Positions 55,464-63,979 of a DNA stretch of 64,000 nt are shown here, one piece after another (positions within the stretch are counted from its first letter, which is position 1; every line of letters starts with the position of its first letter). Made by a program: the position numbers and the translations under genes. Source of the stretch: Micromonospora saelicesensis. Its GTDB lineage: Bacteria > Actinomycetota > Actinomycetes > Mycobacteriales > Micromonosporaceae. The stretch is from positions 186,001 through 250,000 of the forward strand of contig NZ_FMCR01000008.1 in assembly GCF_900091575.1 (NCBI RefSeq), in the 5' to 3' direction. The notes under the pieces were generated by a model. It was not told the DNA's origin and did not search any database. It was given only the letters and a program-made list of their open reading frames with translations.

Positions 55464-56828
55464 TCAGCGGTCGACCAGCAGCAGCCACTCGTCGTCGAGG
55501 CGTTCCACGGTCGTGTCCGCCGGCCAGCGGTGGCCGGGATCGGCCACCGCCCGGGCCTGCTCGACCTGCGGCGGCCGGCTGAACTGCGTGTCGCGGAAGC
55601 TGACCATGCTGTGGAACCGGGCCCGGCCGAAGTTCGCGGCGTCGACGAAGCGGGCCCGGTCGAACAGCGCCTCCGCGCCGAATACCGTCCAGCGGAACAG
55701 CGCCATGTTCGTGAAACGGACCGAGTGGAAGTTGGCCGACCGGCCGAACTCGGTGTGCTCCATCGACAGGGCGCCGTCGAAGACGGCCTCCCGGAACGTG
55801 GCGGTGTCCTCGAAGCGGGTGGCGTCGAAGCTGGTCGGCTGACCGAAGGTCACCCGGCGAAACGAGGTCGGGCCGGCGAAGCTGGCTCGCCGACAGGACA
55901 GGCCGTCGGAGAACGCTGCGTCGTCGAAGCTGGCCCCACCGCCGACGCGAACGTCGTCGAGGATGACCTCGCCGTCGGCCGCGAGCCCCTCGAAGACCGC
56001 CTCGTCGAATGTCGCCGCCCCGAGCAGGAGCCGCCCCCGCGCCGTCGCGCCCGCGAAGGTGGTCGTACCGGTGAACACCGCTTCGGTGAAGTTCGCGTCG
56101 ACGAGCGTGCAGCCGGCGGCGTCGAAGTCGACGAGCGTGGCGCCGGCCAGGTCGAGCCTCAGTTCCGGCCAGTGCGCCGCGTCGTCCGCGCGCAGGTGCC
56201 GGGTGAGCACGCGCTGCGCGCTGCGCCGGACCTCCGTCTCGCGCGGCTCGCCGTCGGGCGCCGGCATCCGCAGGTACGCGCAGAGCACCGCCGCGATCGT
56301 CGGGCGCTGCCCGGGGTTGTCCTGACCGAGGCGCTCGAGCGCGTGCAGGCCGCCGAGGCGTACCGCCGCGCTGTCGTTGCCGAGCAGCTCGACCGCCCGG
56401 GTGTAGAGCTCAGTCAGTCGGCGCTCCGCCGCGTCGTGCTCGGCGGCCCCGGACTGCCGGTCCTGGTGGCGCTGTGCGGCGTCGGCCACCGCCTCGGCGT
56501 GCGCCTGCACCCGGTCCCGGTGCATCTGGTCCCGTGCGGCGACGGTCTCCTGGTGCCGCTGGGCGCGTTCGGCGATCCACTGGCGGCGGGCGGCCAGCAG
56601 CAGCGCGAGCCCTCCGCCGGTGCCCGCGACGACGGTCAGGCCGGTGCGGATCGCGTCGATGCGCAGCGTGGCGCGAGTGTCCGGTTGGCTGGCCCGGTCG
56701 GCCTCGGTGAGCAGCAGGTCCAGCACCAGCCAACCCAGGGCGATGGCGACCAGCAGGCCGACCAGGACCAGCCACCACGGCATGACCCGCAGCTCGCGCT
56801 CGGTGGGTTCGTCGACAGCCACGGCCAC
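55464..56828 (-). CDS. Membrane-anchored pentapeptide-repeat protein
   Basis: 454 residues. Two membrane helices near the N-terminus (MPWWLVLVGLLVAIALGWLVL and a second near residue 62, GLTVVAGTGGGLALLLAA), a helical linker (residues ~80-150, AQRHQETVAARDQMHRDRVQAH), an HEAT-like patch (AAVRLGGLHALERLGQDN), then from ~215 to 415 about 35 five-residue units of the A/F-x-x-A/F type (ANFTEAVFTGTTTFAGATA; SFRRVTFGQPTSFDATRF). These fold into a right-handed square helix. This linker-HEAT-pentapeptide layout is common in actinobacterial signalling-like proteins of unknown role. GTG 56828. Confidence 0.82.
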   Translation of the reverse strand: MAVAVDEPTERELRVMPWWLVLVGLLVAIALGWLVLDLLLTEADRASQPDTRATLRIDAIRTGLTVVAGTGGGLALLLAARRQWIAERAQRHQETVAARDQMHRDRVQAHAEAVADAAQRHQDRQSGAAEHDAAERRLTELYTRAVELLGNDSAAVRLGGLHALERLGQDNPGQRPTIAAVLCAYLRMPAPDGEPRETEVRRSAQRVLTRHLRADDAAHWPELRLDLAGATLVDFDAAGCTLVDANFTEAVFTGTTTFAGATARGRLLLGAATFDEAVFEGLAADGEVILDDVRVGGGASFDDAAFSDGLSCRRASFAGPTSFRRVTFGQPTSFDATRFEDTATFREAVFDGALSMEHTEFGRSANFHSVRFTNMALFRWTVFGAEALFDRARFVDAANFGRARFHSMVSFRDTQFSRPPQVEQARAVADPGHRWPADTTVERLDDEWLLLVDR

Positions 56829-56902
56829 AGCATGCCAGGCAGATTTGGTGTCCGATATGGAGCGTGACGGTATGACCGTTTACGCCTCCGTCGGAACAAC
56901 GG

Positions 56903-56954
56903 GTTACCGGCGCGTAACAAGTCATTGACGTTTCTGAATTGTTACGGGGATGAT
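56903..56954 (+). promoter_or_regulatory. Probable lipase promoter with an upstream GTTAC/GTAAC dyad
   Basis: TTGACG (56925-56930), an 18-bp spacer and GATGAT (56949-56954) form the best -35/-10 pair in the window. Just upstream, GTTAC (56903-56907) and GTAAC (56914-56918) make an inverted repeat that may bind a regulator. The lipase ATG is 73 nt downstream. Confidence 0.55.
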
Positions 56955-57026
56955 CGTCGCACGGTCGACCGGACACCCCCACCCACCTGCCCGGTTCGCC
57001 GGGCGCCTCCCCCCGGAGGTGCAGCC

Positions 57027-57821
57027 ATGCTGCTCCGAAAGACCGCCCTCGTCCTGGCCCTCGCCACCGCCGCGCTGCTCGCGTCGACCGCTACGGCGAC
57101 CGCCGCCCCCGCCGATCCCACCCCGGCCACCGCCGCCCCCACGACACCCTTCGCCGCCGCGGCGGCCAACCCCGTCATCGTGGTCGGCGGGCTCAGCGGC
57201 GTCGCCGTCGCGTACGAGCCGATCGCCGCCCGCCTGCGCGCCGACGGCTACCGCACCTTCATCTACCAGCTACCCGGGCTGGGCCTCGGCGACATCCCCA
57301 CCTCGGCCCGCGCGTTCGCCGGCTACGTCAACCAGGTCCGCGCCAGCACCGGCGCGGCGAGCGTGGACGTCGTCGCCCACTCCGAAGGGGGCCTGGTCAG
57401 CCGGTACTACCTCAAGCGGCTCGGCGGCACCGCCACCGTCGGTCGCTACGTCAGCCTGGGCACACCGCAGTACGGCACGTACGTCGCCAACATCGTGGCG
57501 TTCCTGGGCCTGGGCAGCTGCGCCGGCATCGTGGCCTGCCAGCAGATGAGCATCGGCTCGGCGTTCCTCGCCGACCTCAACGCCGGCGACGACACCCCGG
57601 GCGCGGTCCGCTACACCACCATCCGCACCTTGCAGGACGAGTTGGTCCGGCCGACCGGGAACGCCGCCGTCAACGACGGTGCGACGAACGTGCTGATCCA
57701 GTCGTACTGCCCGCTGCGGGTGGTGGGGCACCTCGGTCTGGTGCTCGACGGCACGGCGTACACCATCGTGCGCGGCGCCCTGGTCGACGGCCCGGTGCGA
57801 CCCAACTGCCTCGCGCTCTGA
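57027..57821 (+). CDS. Secreted alpha/beta-hydrolase lipase
   Basis: 264 residues. Signal peptide LLRKTALVLALATAALLAST, then an Ala/Pro/Thr-rich region, then an alpha/beta hydrolase: oxyanion strand NPVIVVGGLSGVA, nucleophile elbow VVAHSEGGLVSRYYL (catalytic Ser), and YVSLGTPQYGTYV. The C-terminal histidine is likely His in VVGHLGLVLDG. Four cysteines (GSCAGIVACQ, YCPLRV, PNCLAL) suggest disulfides in the mature enzyme. ATG has GGAGGTG upstream. It resembles secreted actinobacterial triacylglycerol lipases such as LipA/EstA types. Confidence 0.88.
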   Translation: MLLRKTALVLALATAALLASTATATAAPADPTPATAAPTTPFAAAAANPVIVVGGLSGVAVAYEPIAARLRADGYRTFIYQLPGLGLGDIPTSARAFAGYVNQVRASTGAASVDVVAHSEGGLVSRYYLKRLGGTATVGRYVSLGTPQYGTYVANIVAFLGLGSCAGIVACQQMSIGSAFLADLNAGDDTPGAVRYTTIRTLQDELVRPTGNAAVNDGATNVLIQSYCPLRVVGHLGLVLDGTAYTIVRGALVDGPVRPNCLAL

Positions 57822-57995
57822 TCCGGTCCGGTGCGGTGGTCCCGGAGGGGACCGCCGCACCGGATCCGCGACGGTGAGTGTCGGGTGCGCGACGTTCGTG
57901 GGAAACGGGGTTTCAGGCATCAGAGGTCCTCGATAGCCTGCTCCGGCTGTCCATTCCCGACAGTGGACACCATCCTCCGAGAGGGAGCAGCGCTC

Positions 57996-60200
57996 ATGAC
58001 CGAGCCGCCCACCGTGCCGCCGGAGAACACCCCGCCGACCGTGCCGCAGCTCGACGTCCGGGCCGCCCAACCGCCGTCGGCCGACACCCCGCCGCCCACC
58101 GGCGGGTTCGCCGCCAGACCACCGGGCTACCCCAGCGCGCTGGTCTGGCTGCGGGCCGGAATCCTGCGGGACTGGCGCGGCGTGCTCGGCGCGTTCCTCG
58201 CCACCTGGTTCTACCTGCCGATCGCGCTGCTCGTCGCGTTCTGGGGCGGTCTCGCGTTCGCCATCGCCGGGCTCTTCGCCATCGGGTCCGGCGCCAACGA
58301 CCAGGTGCCCCAGGTGCTGCGCGACGCCCCGCTGATCGGCACTCTGATCGAGGCGTTCCTGACCCGCTCCGGCGGGGTGCTCGGCGGCGTGGCCGGCTTC
58401 GCGATCGGCTTCCTGGTCGGCTTCCTCGTCGTGCTGGCGCTGCCCTGGCTGGGCGTCGCCGACGAGCCCTTCGCGCTGCTCACCGGCCTGATCGGCACTG
58501 TCGTCGCGGCGGCGCTGATCGGGGTCCTCTACACGCTCTACCGGGTACTGCTCGAACCGCGGCTGCTGGTCGTCTCGGGTGCGCGCCAGCCCAGCCGCCG
58601 CGAGGACGCGCGGCTGCGCCCCATCCTCGATGACTGCGCCCGACGGCTCGGTCTGCCCAGCGTGCCCCGGCTGCTCATGGAGGACGACCCGGTCCTGAGC
58701 AACGCCCGCACGTACGCCCGACACGTGGTGGTCACCACCGCCGTGCTGACCGAACCGGATGACGAGGTGGCCGCGCTGCTCAGCCACGAGCTGGTGCACT
58801 GGCGGACCGGGGACGAGATCACCAGCGCCTTCGTCCGCGGCGTCGGCCTGCCGCTGACCCTCGCGCACGCCCTGCCGACCTGGCTGATGCGGACGTTCCC
58901 GCACCCGGGCACCAACTTCGTGGTCTTCGTGTTCTTCTGGCCGGTGCTGCTCACCATGCGGTACGTGGTGCTGCCGCTGCACGCCCGCGACGTGCGGGCC
59001 GCCGAGTACCGGGCCGACCTCGGCGCCGTGCTCACCGGGCACGTCGACGGACTGCGGCGCATCCTGGAACGGCGGCTGTCCTTCGAGACCGGCCGCAGCG
59101 GCTGGGACGAGGCGGTCTGCGCCACCCACCCGCCGCACGAGCTGCGGCTCGACGCGTTGGAGCGGGCGTCGCTGGCCGGCGCGCCCGCCGGGGCGACCCA
59201 GCCCGTCACCGTCGATGGGCTGTTCAACCCCTCCGGCCCGGTCGGCACCCGCCGCACCTGGCTGCTGGTCGGCGCCCTCACCCTGGTCGCCTGTCTCGGC
59301 ACCAGCGGGCTCGGCGTGGTGCAGTGGGCGTTCTTCCGCCCCCAGGCGGCGATCGACGGCTACTTCTCCGCGCTCGCCGACCGGGACAGCGACGCCGCGC
59401 TCGGTTACCTGACCGACCAGGGCAGCGGCGCCGACACCAAGCTGCTCGCGCAACTGCTGCGCGGCAAGGGCTACCAACCGCCGACCGACGTCGAGATCAG
59501 CTCGTTGAAGCGCGACGGCGACACCGCCACCGCCACTGTGGCGTACCGGCTGGGTGACGCGCGGGAGACCGCCACCCTCACCCTGCGCCGCGAGGACGAG
59601 ACCACCGCCGGGCTGTTCCACGGCTGGCGGTTGAGCGGCGGGCCGACCCAGCTCAACGCCGCGATCGCCGACCCCGGAGTACGGCTCAACGGGGTGGAAC
59701 TGCCGGTCGCCACCGAGGGCCCGCCAGTGGTGCTGTTGCCCGGCGGCTACACCGCGACCGGCCCGTCCAGTGCGCTCAGCGAGACGCCGAGCACGACGGT
59801 GCTGGTGGACCCGGGGGAGACCGCCGCCGTCCTGCAACTGGCTCCGGTGCTCAAGCCGGCGGCGATCGAGGCCGTCGAGGCCCGGGTACGCACCTGGTTG
59901 GACGAGTGCGCCAAGCAGACCGTCGCCGCCCCGCCGGGCTGCCCGTTCCGCTACTACGGCGGCTCCGTCCAGAAGATCACCTGGAAGATCCTGGAGTACC
60001 CGAAGCTCGCCGTCGAACTCACCGGCCCGGCCAGCGCCCAGGTCTCCACCCCGACCGAGACCCAGGGCAGGGTGGAGGCCAGTGGCACGACCACCTACTT
60101 CGGCGGCAGCTCACCGTTCAAGGACGACAATGCGTTCACCGTCGCGGGCGTCGCCACCGCCGACGGGGACAACGTGACCTTCCGACCCGCCGCCGACTGA
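57996..60200 (+). CDS. M48-type membrane metallopeptidase with extra C-terminal outer domains
   Basis: 734 residues. Residues ~40-190 contain several membrane helices (FYLPIALLVAFWGGLAFAIA, VAGFAIGFLVGFLVVLALPW). The zinc site is LLSHELVHWRTGDE (HExxH, about residue 265), and AAEYRADLGAVLTG carries the third ligand, as in HtpX/Ste24 M48 enzymes. After another helix (TWLLVGALTLVACLGTSGLG, ~430) comes an outer region of ~290 residues, beginning with an NTF2-like DUF4878 pattern (AAIDGYFSALADRDSDAALGYL). This fusion is unlike plain HtpX (~290 residues). GAGGGAG precedes ATG 57996. Followed 14 nt later by an EACC1-like gene. Confidence 0.82.
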   Translation: MTEPPTVPPENTPPTVPQLDVRAAQPPSADTPPPTGGFAARPPGYPSALVWLRAGILRDWRGVLGAFLATWFYLPIALLVAFWGGLAFAIAGLFAIGSGANDQVPQVLRDAPLIGTLIEAFLTRSGGVLGGVAGFAIGFLVGFLVVLALPWLGVADEPFALLTGLIGTVVAAALIGVLYTLYRVLLEPRLLVVSGARQPSRREDARLRPILDDCARRLGLPSVPRLLMEDDPVLSNARTYARHVVVTTAVLTEPDDEVAALLSHELVHWRTGDEITSAFVRGVGLPLTLAHALPTWLMRTFPHPGTNFVVFVFFWPVLLTMRYVVLPLHARDVRAAEYRADLGAVLTGHVDGLRRILERRLSFETGRSGWDEAVCATHPPHELRLDALERASLAGAPAGATQPVTVDGLFNPSGPVGTRRTWLLVGALTLVACLGTSGLGVVQWAFFRPQAAIDGYFSALADRDSDAALGYLTDQGSGADTKLLAQLLRGKGYQPPTDVEISSLKRDGDTATATVAYRLGDARETATLTLRREDETTAGLFHGWRLSGGPTQLNAAIADPGVRLNGVELPVATEGPPVVLLPGGYTATGPSSALSETPSTTVLVDPGETAAVLQLAPVLKPAAIEAVEARVRTWLDECAKQTVAAPPGCPFRYYGGSVQKITWKILEYPKLAVELTGPASAQVSTPTETQGRVEASGTTTYFGGSSPFKDDNAFTVAGVATADGDNVTFRPAAD

Positions 60201-60214
60201 CCGGGAGACAGACC

Positions 60215-60607
60215 GTGACCGACAGCGACACCGCAGCCCGGCTGCCCGTCCGGCTGACCATCAACCCCCGGCAGCGGCAGCCTCCGTCGGTCGACCTGCT
60301 GACCTGGATCCACCGCCGCCCCGAGTACCGGCCGGGAGTCCGCCCGGCCGGTAGCGGCGGGGGCCGTCCGGGTTTCAGCGACGCGGTGATCATCGCGGTG
60401 CTCGCCCAGGGGCTACTTCCGGGGCTGTTCAACCTGTTGCAGTCCTGGGTCGACCAGCAGCGCACCGAGGCCAGCATCCGGATCCAGACCGGGGACACCG
60501 AAGTGGAGTTGCAGGTGAGCGGGCGGACCGACTCCGCCCGCCTGCTGGCCCAGGCGACCGAGGCGCTACGCGCCGCCCGGGAGCCCGGTCCGGACGCCGT
60601 CGACTGA
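60215..60607 (+). CDS. EACC1-like small protein linked to the M48 peptidase
   Basis: 130 residues. Layout: N-terminal strand PVRLTINPR, helix VDLLTWIHRRPEYRP, a central amphipathic or hydrophobic helix AVIIAVLAQGLLPGLFNLLQSWV, then a beta-hairpin ASIRIQTGDTEVELQVSG and a closing helix ARLLAQATEALRAA. This order (L-x-x-W-L-x-x-x-x-x-x-R, hydrophobic segment, hairpin ending with a helix) is what I recall for EACC1, the effector-associated constant component of actinobacterial conflict systems. GGGAG precedes GTG 60215. Coupling to a peptidase fits effector pairing. The family call needs a profile search. Confidence 0.55.
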   Translation: MTDSDTAARLPVRLTINPRQRQPPSVDLLTWIHRRPEYRPGVRPAGSGGGRPGFSDAVIIAVLAQGLLPGLFNLLQSWVDQQRTEASIRIQTGDTEVELQVSGRTDSARLLAQATEALRAAREPGPDAVD

Positions 60608-60676
60608 CCGACGCCACCCGAGAGCCCGGTCCGGGCGCCGCCGCCGGCTGACCGACGCCGCCCGGCAGCCGGTTTC

Positions 60677-60705
60677 GGACGCCGCCGGCTGAGCCGACGG
60701 CGTCC
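60677..60705. terminator. Hairpin between the EACC1-like and aldo/keto reductase genes
   Basis: 13-bp arms with one mismatch around TGA, between convergent genes, within degenerate ~42-nt copies of the EACC1-like gene end. Confidence 0.65.
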
Positions 60706-60716
60706 GGATCGGCGGG

Positions 60717-61589
60717 TCAGCTCGCCTTGGCGAGCGCCTCGAACTCGTCGTCGGTGAGCCGCACGTCGGCCGCGCCCACGTTCTCCTCCAGGTGCGCCAC
60801 CGAGGACGTGCCGGGGATCGGCAGCATCACCGGCGAGCGACGCAGCAGCCAGGCCAACGCGAGCTGCGCGGGCGACGCGCCGTGCGCGGTGGAGATGGCG
60901 TCCAGCGGGCCGCCCGGGCGGGCCAGCTCACCGGTCGCGATCGGGAACCACGGGATGAACGCGAGGTCGTTGCGCTCGCAGAACTCCAGCACGTCCTCGG
61001 CGCTGCGGTTGGCGAGGTTGTACAGGTTCTGCACCGACGCGATCGTGGTGATCGCCCGGGACTCCTCGATCTGCGCGACGCTCACCTCGGACAGCCCGAT
61101 GTGCTGGATCTTGCCTTCCTCCCGCAGCAGGGCCAGCTCACCGAGCTGATCGGCGAGCGGCACCTTCGGGTCGATCCGGTGCAACTGGTACAGCGGGATG
61201 CTGTCCAGGCCGAGGTGACGCAGGCTCAGCTCGCACTGCTGGCGCAGGTACTCCGGGCGGCCCAGCGCACGCCAGTCGCCGGGACCGGAGCGGCTCAGCC
61301 CGGCCTTGGTCGCGATCACCAGGTCATCGGCGTACGGGTGCAGCGCCTCCCGGATCAGCAACTCCGAGACGAACGGCCCGTACGAGTCGGCGGTGTCGAT
61401 GAACGTCACGCCCAGCTCGACCGCACGGCGCAGCACGCGAACCGCTTCGGCCGGGTCCTTCGGGTCACCCCAGACACCCGGGCCGGTGATCTGCATGGCC
61501 CCGTAGCCGAGCCGGTTGACTGTGACGTCGCCACCGATCCGGTACGTGCCGGACGCCTTCGCGGGCTGCTCACTGATATTTGTCGCCAT
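60717..61589 (-). CDS. Aldo/keto reductase
   Basis: 290 residues, TIM-barrel NADPH-dependent oxidoreductase. The catalytic tetrad is visible in order: Asp and Tyr in FIDTADSYGP, Lys in LVIATKAGL and His in YQLHRID. The C-terminal LPIPGTSSVAHLEENVGAADVRL binds NADPH phosphate. Length and motifs match the AKR family 13-like group. ATG 61589 has no strong ribosome-binding site, but the N-terminus MATNISEQPAKASGTYRIG is family-like. Substrate unknown. Confidence 0.92.
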   Translation of the reverse strand: MATNISEQPAKASGTYRIGGDVTVNRLGYGAMQITGPGVWGDPKDPAEAVRVLRRAVELGVTFIDTADSYGPFVSELLIREALHPYADDLVIATKAGLSRSGPGDWRALGRPEYLRQQCELSLRHLGLDSIPLYQLHRIDPKVPLADQLGELALLREEGKIQHIGLSEVSVAQIEESRAITTIASVQNLYNLANRSAEDVLEFCERNDLAFIPWFPIATGELARPGGPLDAISTAHGASPAQLALAWLLRRSPVMLPIPGTSSVAHLEENVGAADVRLTDDEFEALAKAS

Positions 61590-61831
61590 TGCCCGATCCC
61601 CAATCGTCTCGTCGTGGCGGGCGTGGACAGCGCGGGCGTGAAGAGCCCACCCACCACCGAAGGATCATCCCCCGGAACCCCGCCGCCATGCCGCCGGTCG
61701 GCCGAGTGTGGGCGCGGACACGCCGTCAGCGCGCCGAACCGAGTTGCCGGGAAGCACCCGGTACGACCGGGGTGTCCGTGCGACGCTGGCCGGAGCCGGT
61801 GCGTTCCGGCGCGACGGCGGAGGGAGCACCC

Positions 61832-62194
61832 ATGGGAGTGCCGCAGGTCAACTTCGCGCTCGACACGTACGAGTGCATCGTGATCTATCCCGGCGCGGCC
61901 GGGCGGGCCCTGCCCGCGGAGACCGTGCAGCGGTTGCAGGCCGAGCACGCCGAACACATGCAGGCGTTGCAGCGACGCGGCATCGTCCTGGTCGCCGGCT
62001 CAGTGGACGGGCCGGCGCGCGAGCCGGATCCGCCGATCGGCTTCGGGCTGGCCCGTACCGGCAGCGTCGACGATGTCCGCAGCGTGCTGGAGGCCGACCC
62101 GGCGGTGCAGGCCGGGCTCTACCGGGTGGAGGTGCTGACCTTCCTCTGCCCGGCCGGTTCCCTGGAGTTCCCGCTGGTCAAGGCGGGCAGCTGA
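61832..62194 (+). CDS. YciI-family protein
   Basis: 120 residues with the YCII ferredoxin-like fold: ECIVIYPGAAG, HAEHMQALQRRGIVLVAGSV, ADPAVQAGLYRVEVLTF. The His and Asp usually conserved as a possible catalytic pair are His39/42 in AEHAEHMQ and Asp89 in EADPAVQAG. YciI proteins are thought to act in small-molecule breakdown or as DNA-binding-domain partners. GGAGGG precedes ATG 61832. It is followed by a BBE-type flavoprotein 132 nt later. Confidence 0.85.
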   Translation: MGVPQVNFALDTYECIVIYPGAAGRALPAETVQRLQAEHAEHMQALQRRGIVLVAGSVDGPAREPDPPIGFGLARTGSVDDVRSVLEADPAVQAGLYRVEVLTFLCPAGSLEFPLVKAGS

Positions 62195-62326
62195 GCCACC
62201 GGTCCATCGGTGGCTGTCGTGATGATGACGGCGCTCGCACGCCTGCCGGTGCTACGGTCGCGCCCTGCGCGGGCCGCCGCCGGGGCGTACCCGGTGTCGT
62301 GGGTCGGCCCCGGTCGAGGAGTCGCC

Positions 62327-63709
62327 ATGATCTCCGCCGCCACCCCCGATGTCGCGTCGGCCGCCGCCCGACTGCGTGCTCTGCTCGGCGACCGGCTGCA
62401 CGAGCCGGGCGATCCCGGCTACGCCGTCACCACCCGGCTCTGGAACGGCGCGGTGGCCCGCACGCCCGCGCTGGTCGCCAGGTGCCAGGACTCCGACGAG
62501 GTGGCCGAGGCGGTCCGCATCGCCACCCGCTGCCACCTGCCCCTCTCGGTCCGCTCCGGAGGACACGACTGGGCCGGCCGGGCCCTGCGCGACGGCGCTC
62601 TGGCGCTCGATCTGACCGGGCTGCGCACCGTTCGGGTCGACCCGGACGCGGCCACGGTGATTATCGGCGGCGGCGCCACGGCGGCCGAGTTGCTCGCCGC
62701 CGCCCGCCCGTACGACCTGGTTGTCCCCACCGGCGTGGTCGGAGCCGTGGGGATGGCCGGGCTCACCCTCGCCGGCGGGTACGGCCCGCTGTGCGGCCGG
62801 TTCGGTCTGGCAGTGGACAGCCTGCTCGGCGCGGAGGTGGTTCTCGCCGACGGCCGCCGGGTCACCGCCGACCCCCGGCACGACGCCAAGCTGTACTGGG
62901 CGCTGCGCGGCGGTGGTGGCAACCTCGGCATCGTCACCGAGCTGCGCTTCCGCGCGCACCGGCTGCCCGGCGTGCTGGCCGGCATGATCATGTTCGCGCT
63001 CTCCGAGGCACCGGCCGTGCTGCGCGGCTACGGCGCGCTGGTCGCCGAGGCACCGGACGAGCTGACCGTGATGGCCGGTTTCCTGCCCGGCCCGGCCGGC
63101 GAGCCGGTGATCTTCGTCTGCCCGTTCTACAGCGGCCCCGACCTGGACGCCGGGGCGCCGTGGATGGACCGGCTGCGCGCGTTGGGCACCCCGCTGGTCG
63201 ACCAGATCGGCCCGATGCCGTACGCGGACGCGCTGCGGATGTTCGACGGTGGGATGGTCGACGGCAACCACTATCTGCTGCGTACCCGGTGGTTGCCCGC
63301 GCTCACCGACGGCGCGGTGGACACGCTCGTCGACGCGGCCCGGCAGGTCACCTCACCGTTCTCCGCGTTGGCCGTGCACCACTTCCACGGCGCGGCCACC
63401 CGGGTCCGACCCGGCGACACGGCGTTCGGGCTGCGCACCGATCACCTGATGGCCGAGATCATCGCGGTGTGGGCTCCCGGCGACCAGGCCGGTCCGCACC
63501 GCCAGTGGGCCGAGCGGACCTCTGCGGCGCTCGCCCCGCACGCCCTGCCCGGTGGTTACCCCAACCTGCTCGCCCCCGAGGAGACCGACCGGGTCCGGCT
63601 CGCCTACGGCCCGAACTGGGCGCGGCTGCGCCGGGCCAAGCGCCGCTACGACCCCCGCGACCTGCTGCACGCGGTGCCCACCCTGCCGCCACCGGAGCAC
63701 CAGGAATGA
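62327..63709 (+). CDS. FAD-binding oxidoreductase of the BBE/PCMH type
   Basis: 460 residues. The PCMH FAD domain has LPLSVRSGGHDWAGRAL, whose His is the likely 8-alpha-histidyl FAD link, then VVPTGVVGAVGMAGLTLAGGYGP and GGGGNLGIVTELRFR. The C-terminus has the berberine-bridge-like GGYPNLLAPE and YDPRDLLH, where RYDPxxLF is the family pattern. The cysteine that would give a second covalent flavin link is replaced (VVG rather than CxxVG), so mono-covalent FAD is expected. ATG 62327 follows GAGGAG. Relatives oxidise sugars, alkaloids or antibiotic intermediates; substrate unknown. Confidence 0.87.
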   Translation: MISAATPDVASAAARLRALLGDRLHEPGDPGYAVTTRLWNGAVARTPALVARCQDSDEVAEAVRIATRCHLPLSVRSGGHDWAGRALRDGALALDLTGLRTVRVDPDAATVIIGGGATAAELLAAARPYDLVVPTGVVGAVGMAGLTLAGGYGPLCGRFGLAVDSLLGAEVVLADGRRVTADPRHDAKLYWALRGGGGNLGIVTELRFRAHRLPGVLAGMIMFALSEAPAVLRGYGALVAEAPDELTVMAGFLPGPAGEPVIFVCPFYSGPDLDAGAPWMDRLRALGTPLVDQIGPMPYADALRMFDGGMVDGNHYLLRTRWLPALTDGAVDTLVDAARQVTSPFSALAVHHFHGAATRVRPGDTAFGLRTDHLMAEIIAVWAPGDQAGPHRQWAERTSAALAPHALPGGYPNLLAPEETDRVRLAYGPNWARLRRAKRRYDPRDLLHAVPTLPPPEHQE

Positions 63710-63780
63710 GCCGTCGCCTGCGGCCCCCCGGGGCACCCGAAATGCGGCGTCGCCTGCCGCCCTCGGGGCACCCGGAGTGA
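63700..63780 (+). repeat. ~35-bp tandem copies of a gene 3' end
   Basis: Three imperfect units starting at the last codons of the BBE gene: each has the pattern G-G-x-GCACC, a TGA or TGC site, then GTCGCCTGC and a C-rich run. The first contains the true stop codon (63707-63709). The rest of the gap to 63979 holds no gene; an ATG-less GC-rich leader leads to the pyk start. Confidence 0.65.
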
Positions 63781-63979
63781 GCCGCCGCCGGGAGCACCCC
63801 GACAGCGCACGCCGACGGAGGCGTACGATTCCCGGCGCGCGGTCGCTGATGCCCGTCGCCACAACGTTCCCGGTGCGGTTCCGCCCGCCGGCCCGACGCG
63901 CACCGCGCGTCGTTGGACACCTGTTCCGCTGCCTGCAAGGGGTCGGCCCCGAGTCCGACCTGAAGGAGAGACTAGCCTG

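Noticed and set aside
62327..63709. Bicovalent (His plus Cys) flavin attachment in the BBE-type enzyme
   Set aside because: The position of the 6-S-cysteinyl residue is occupied by VVG; the cysteine in GPLCGRFG lies elsewhere in the fold.
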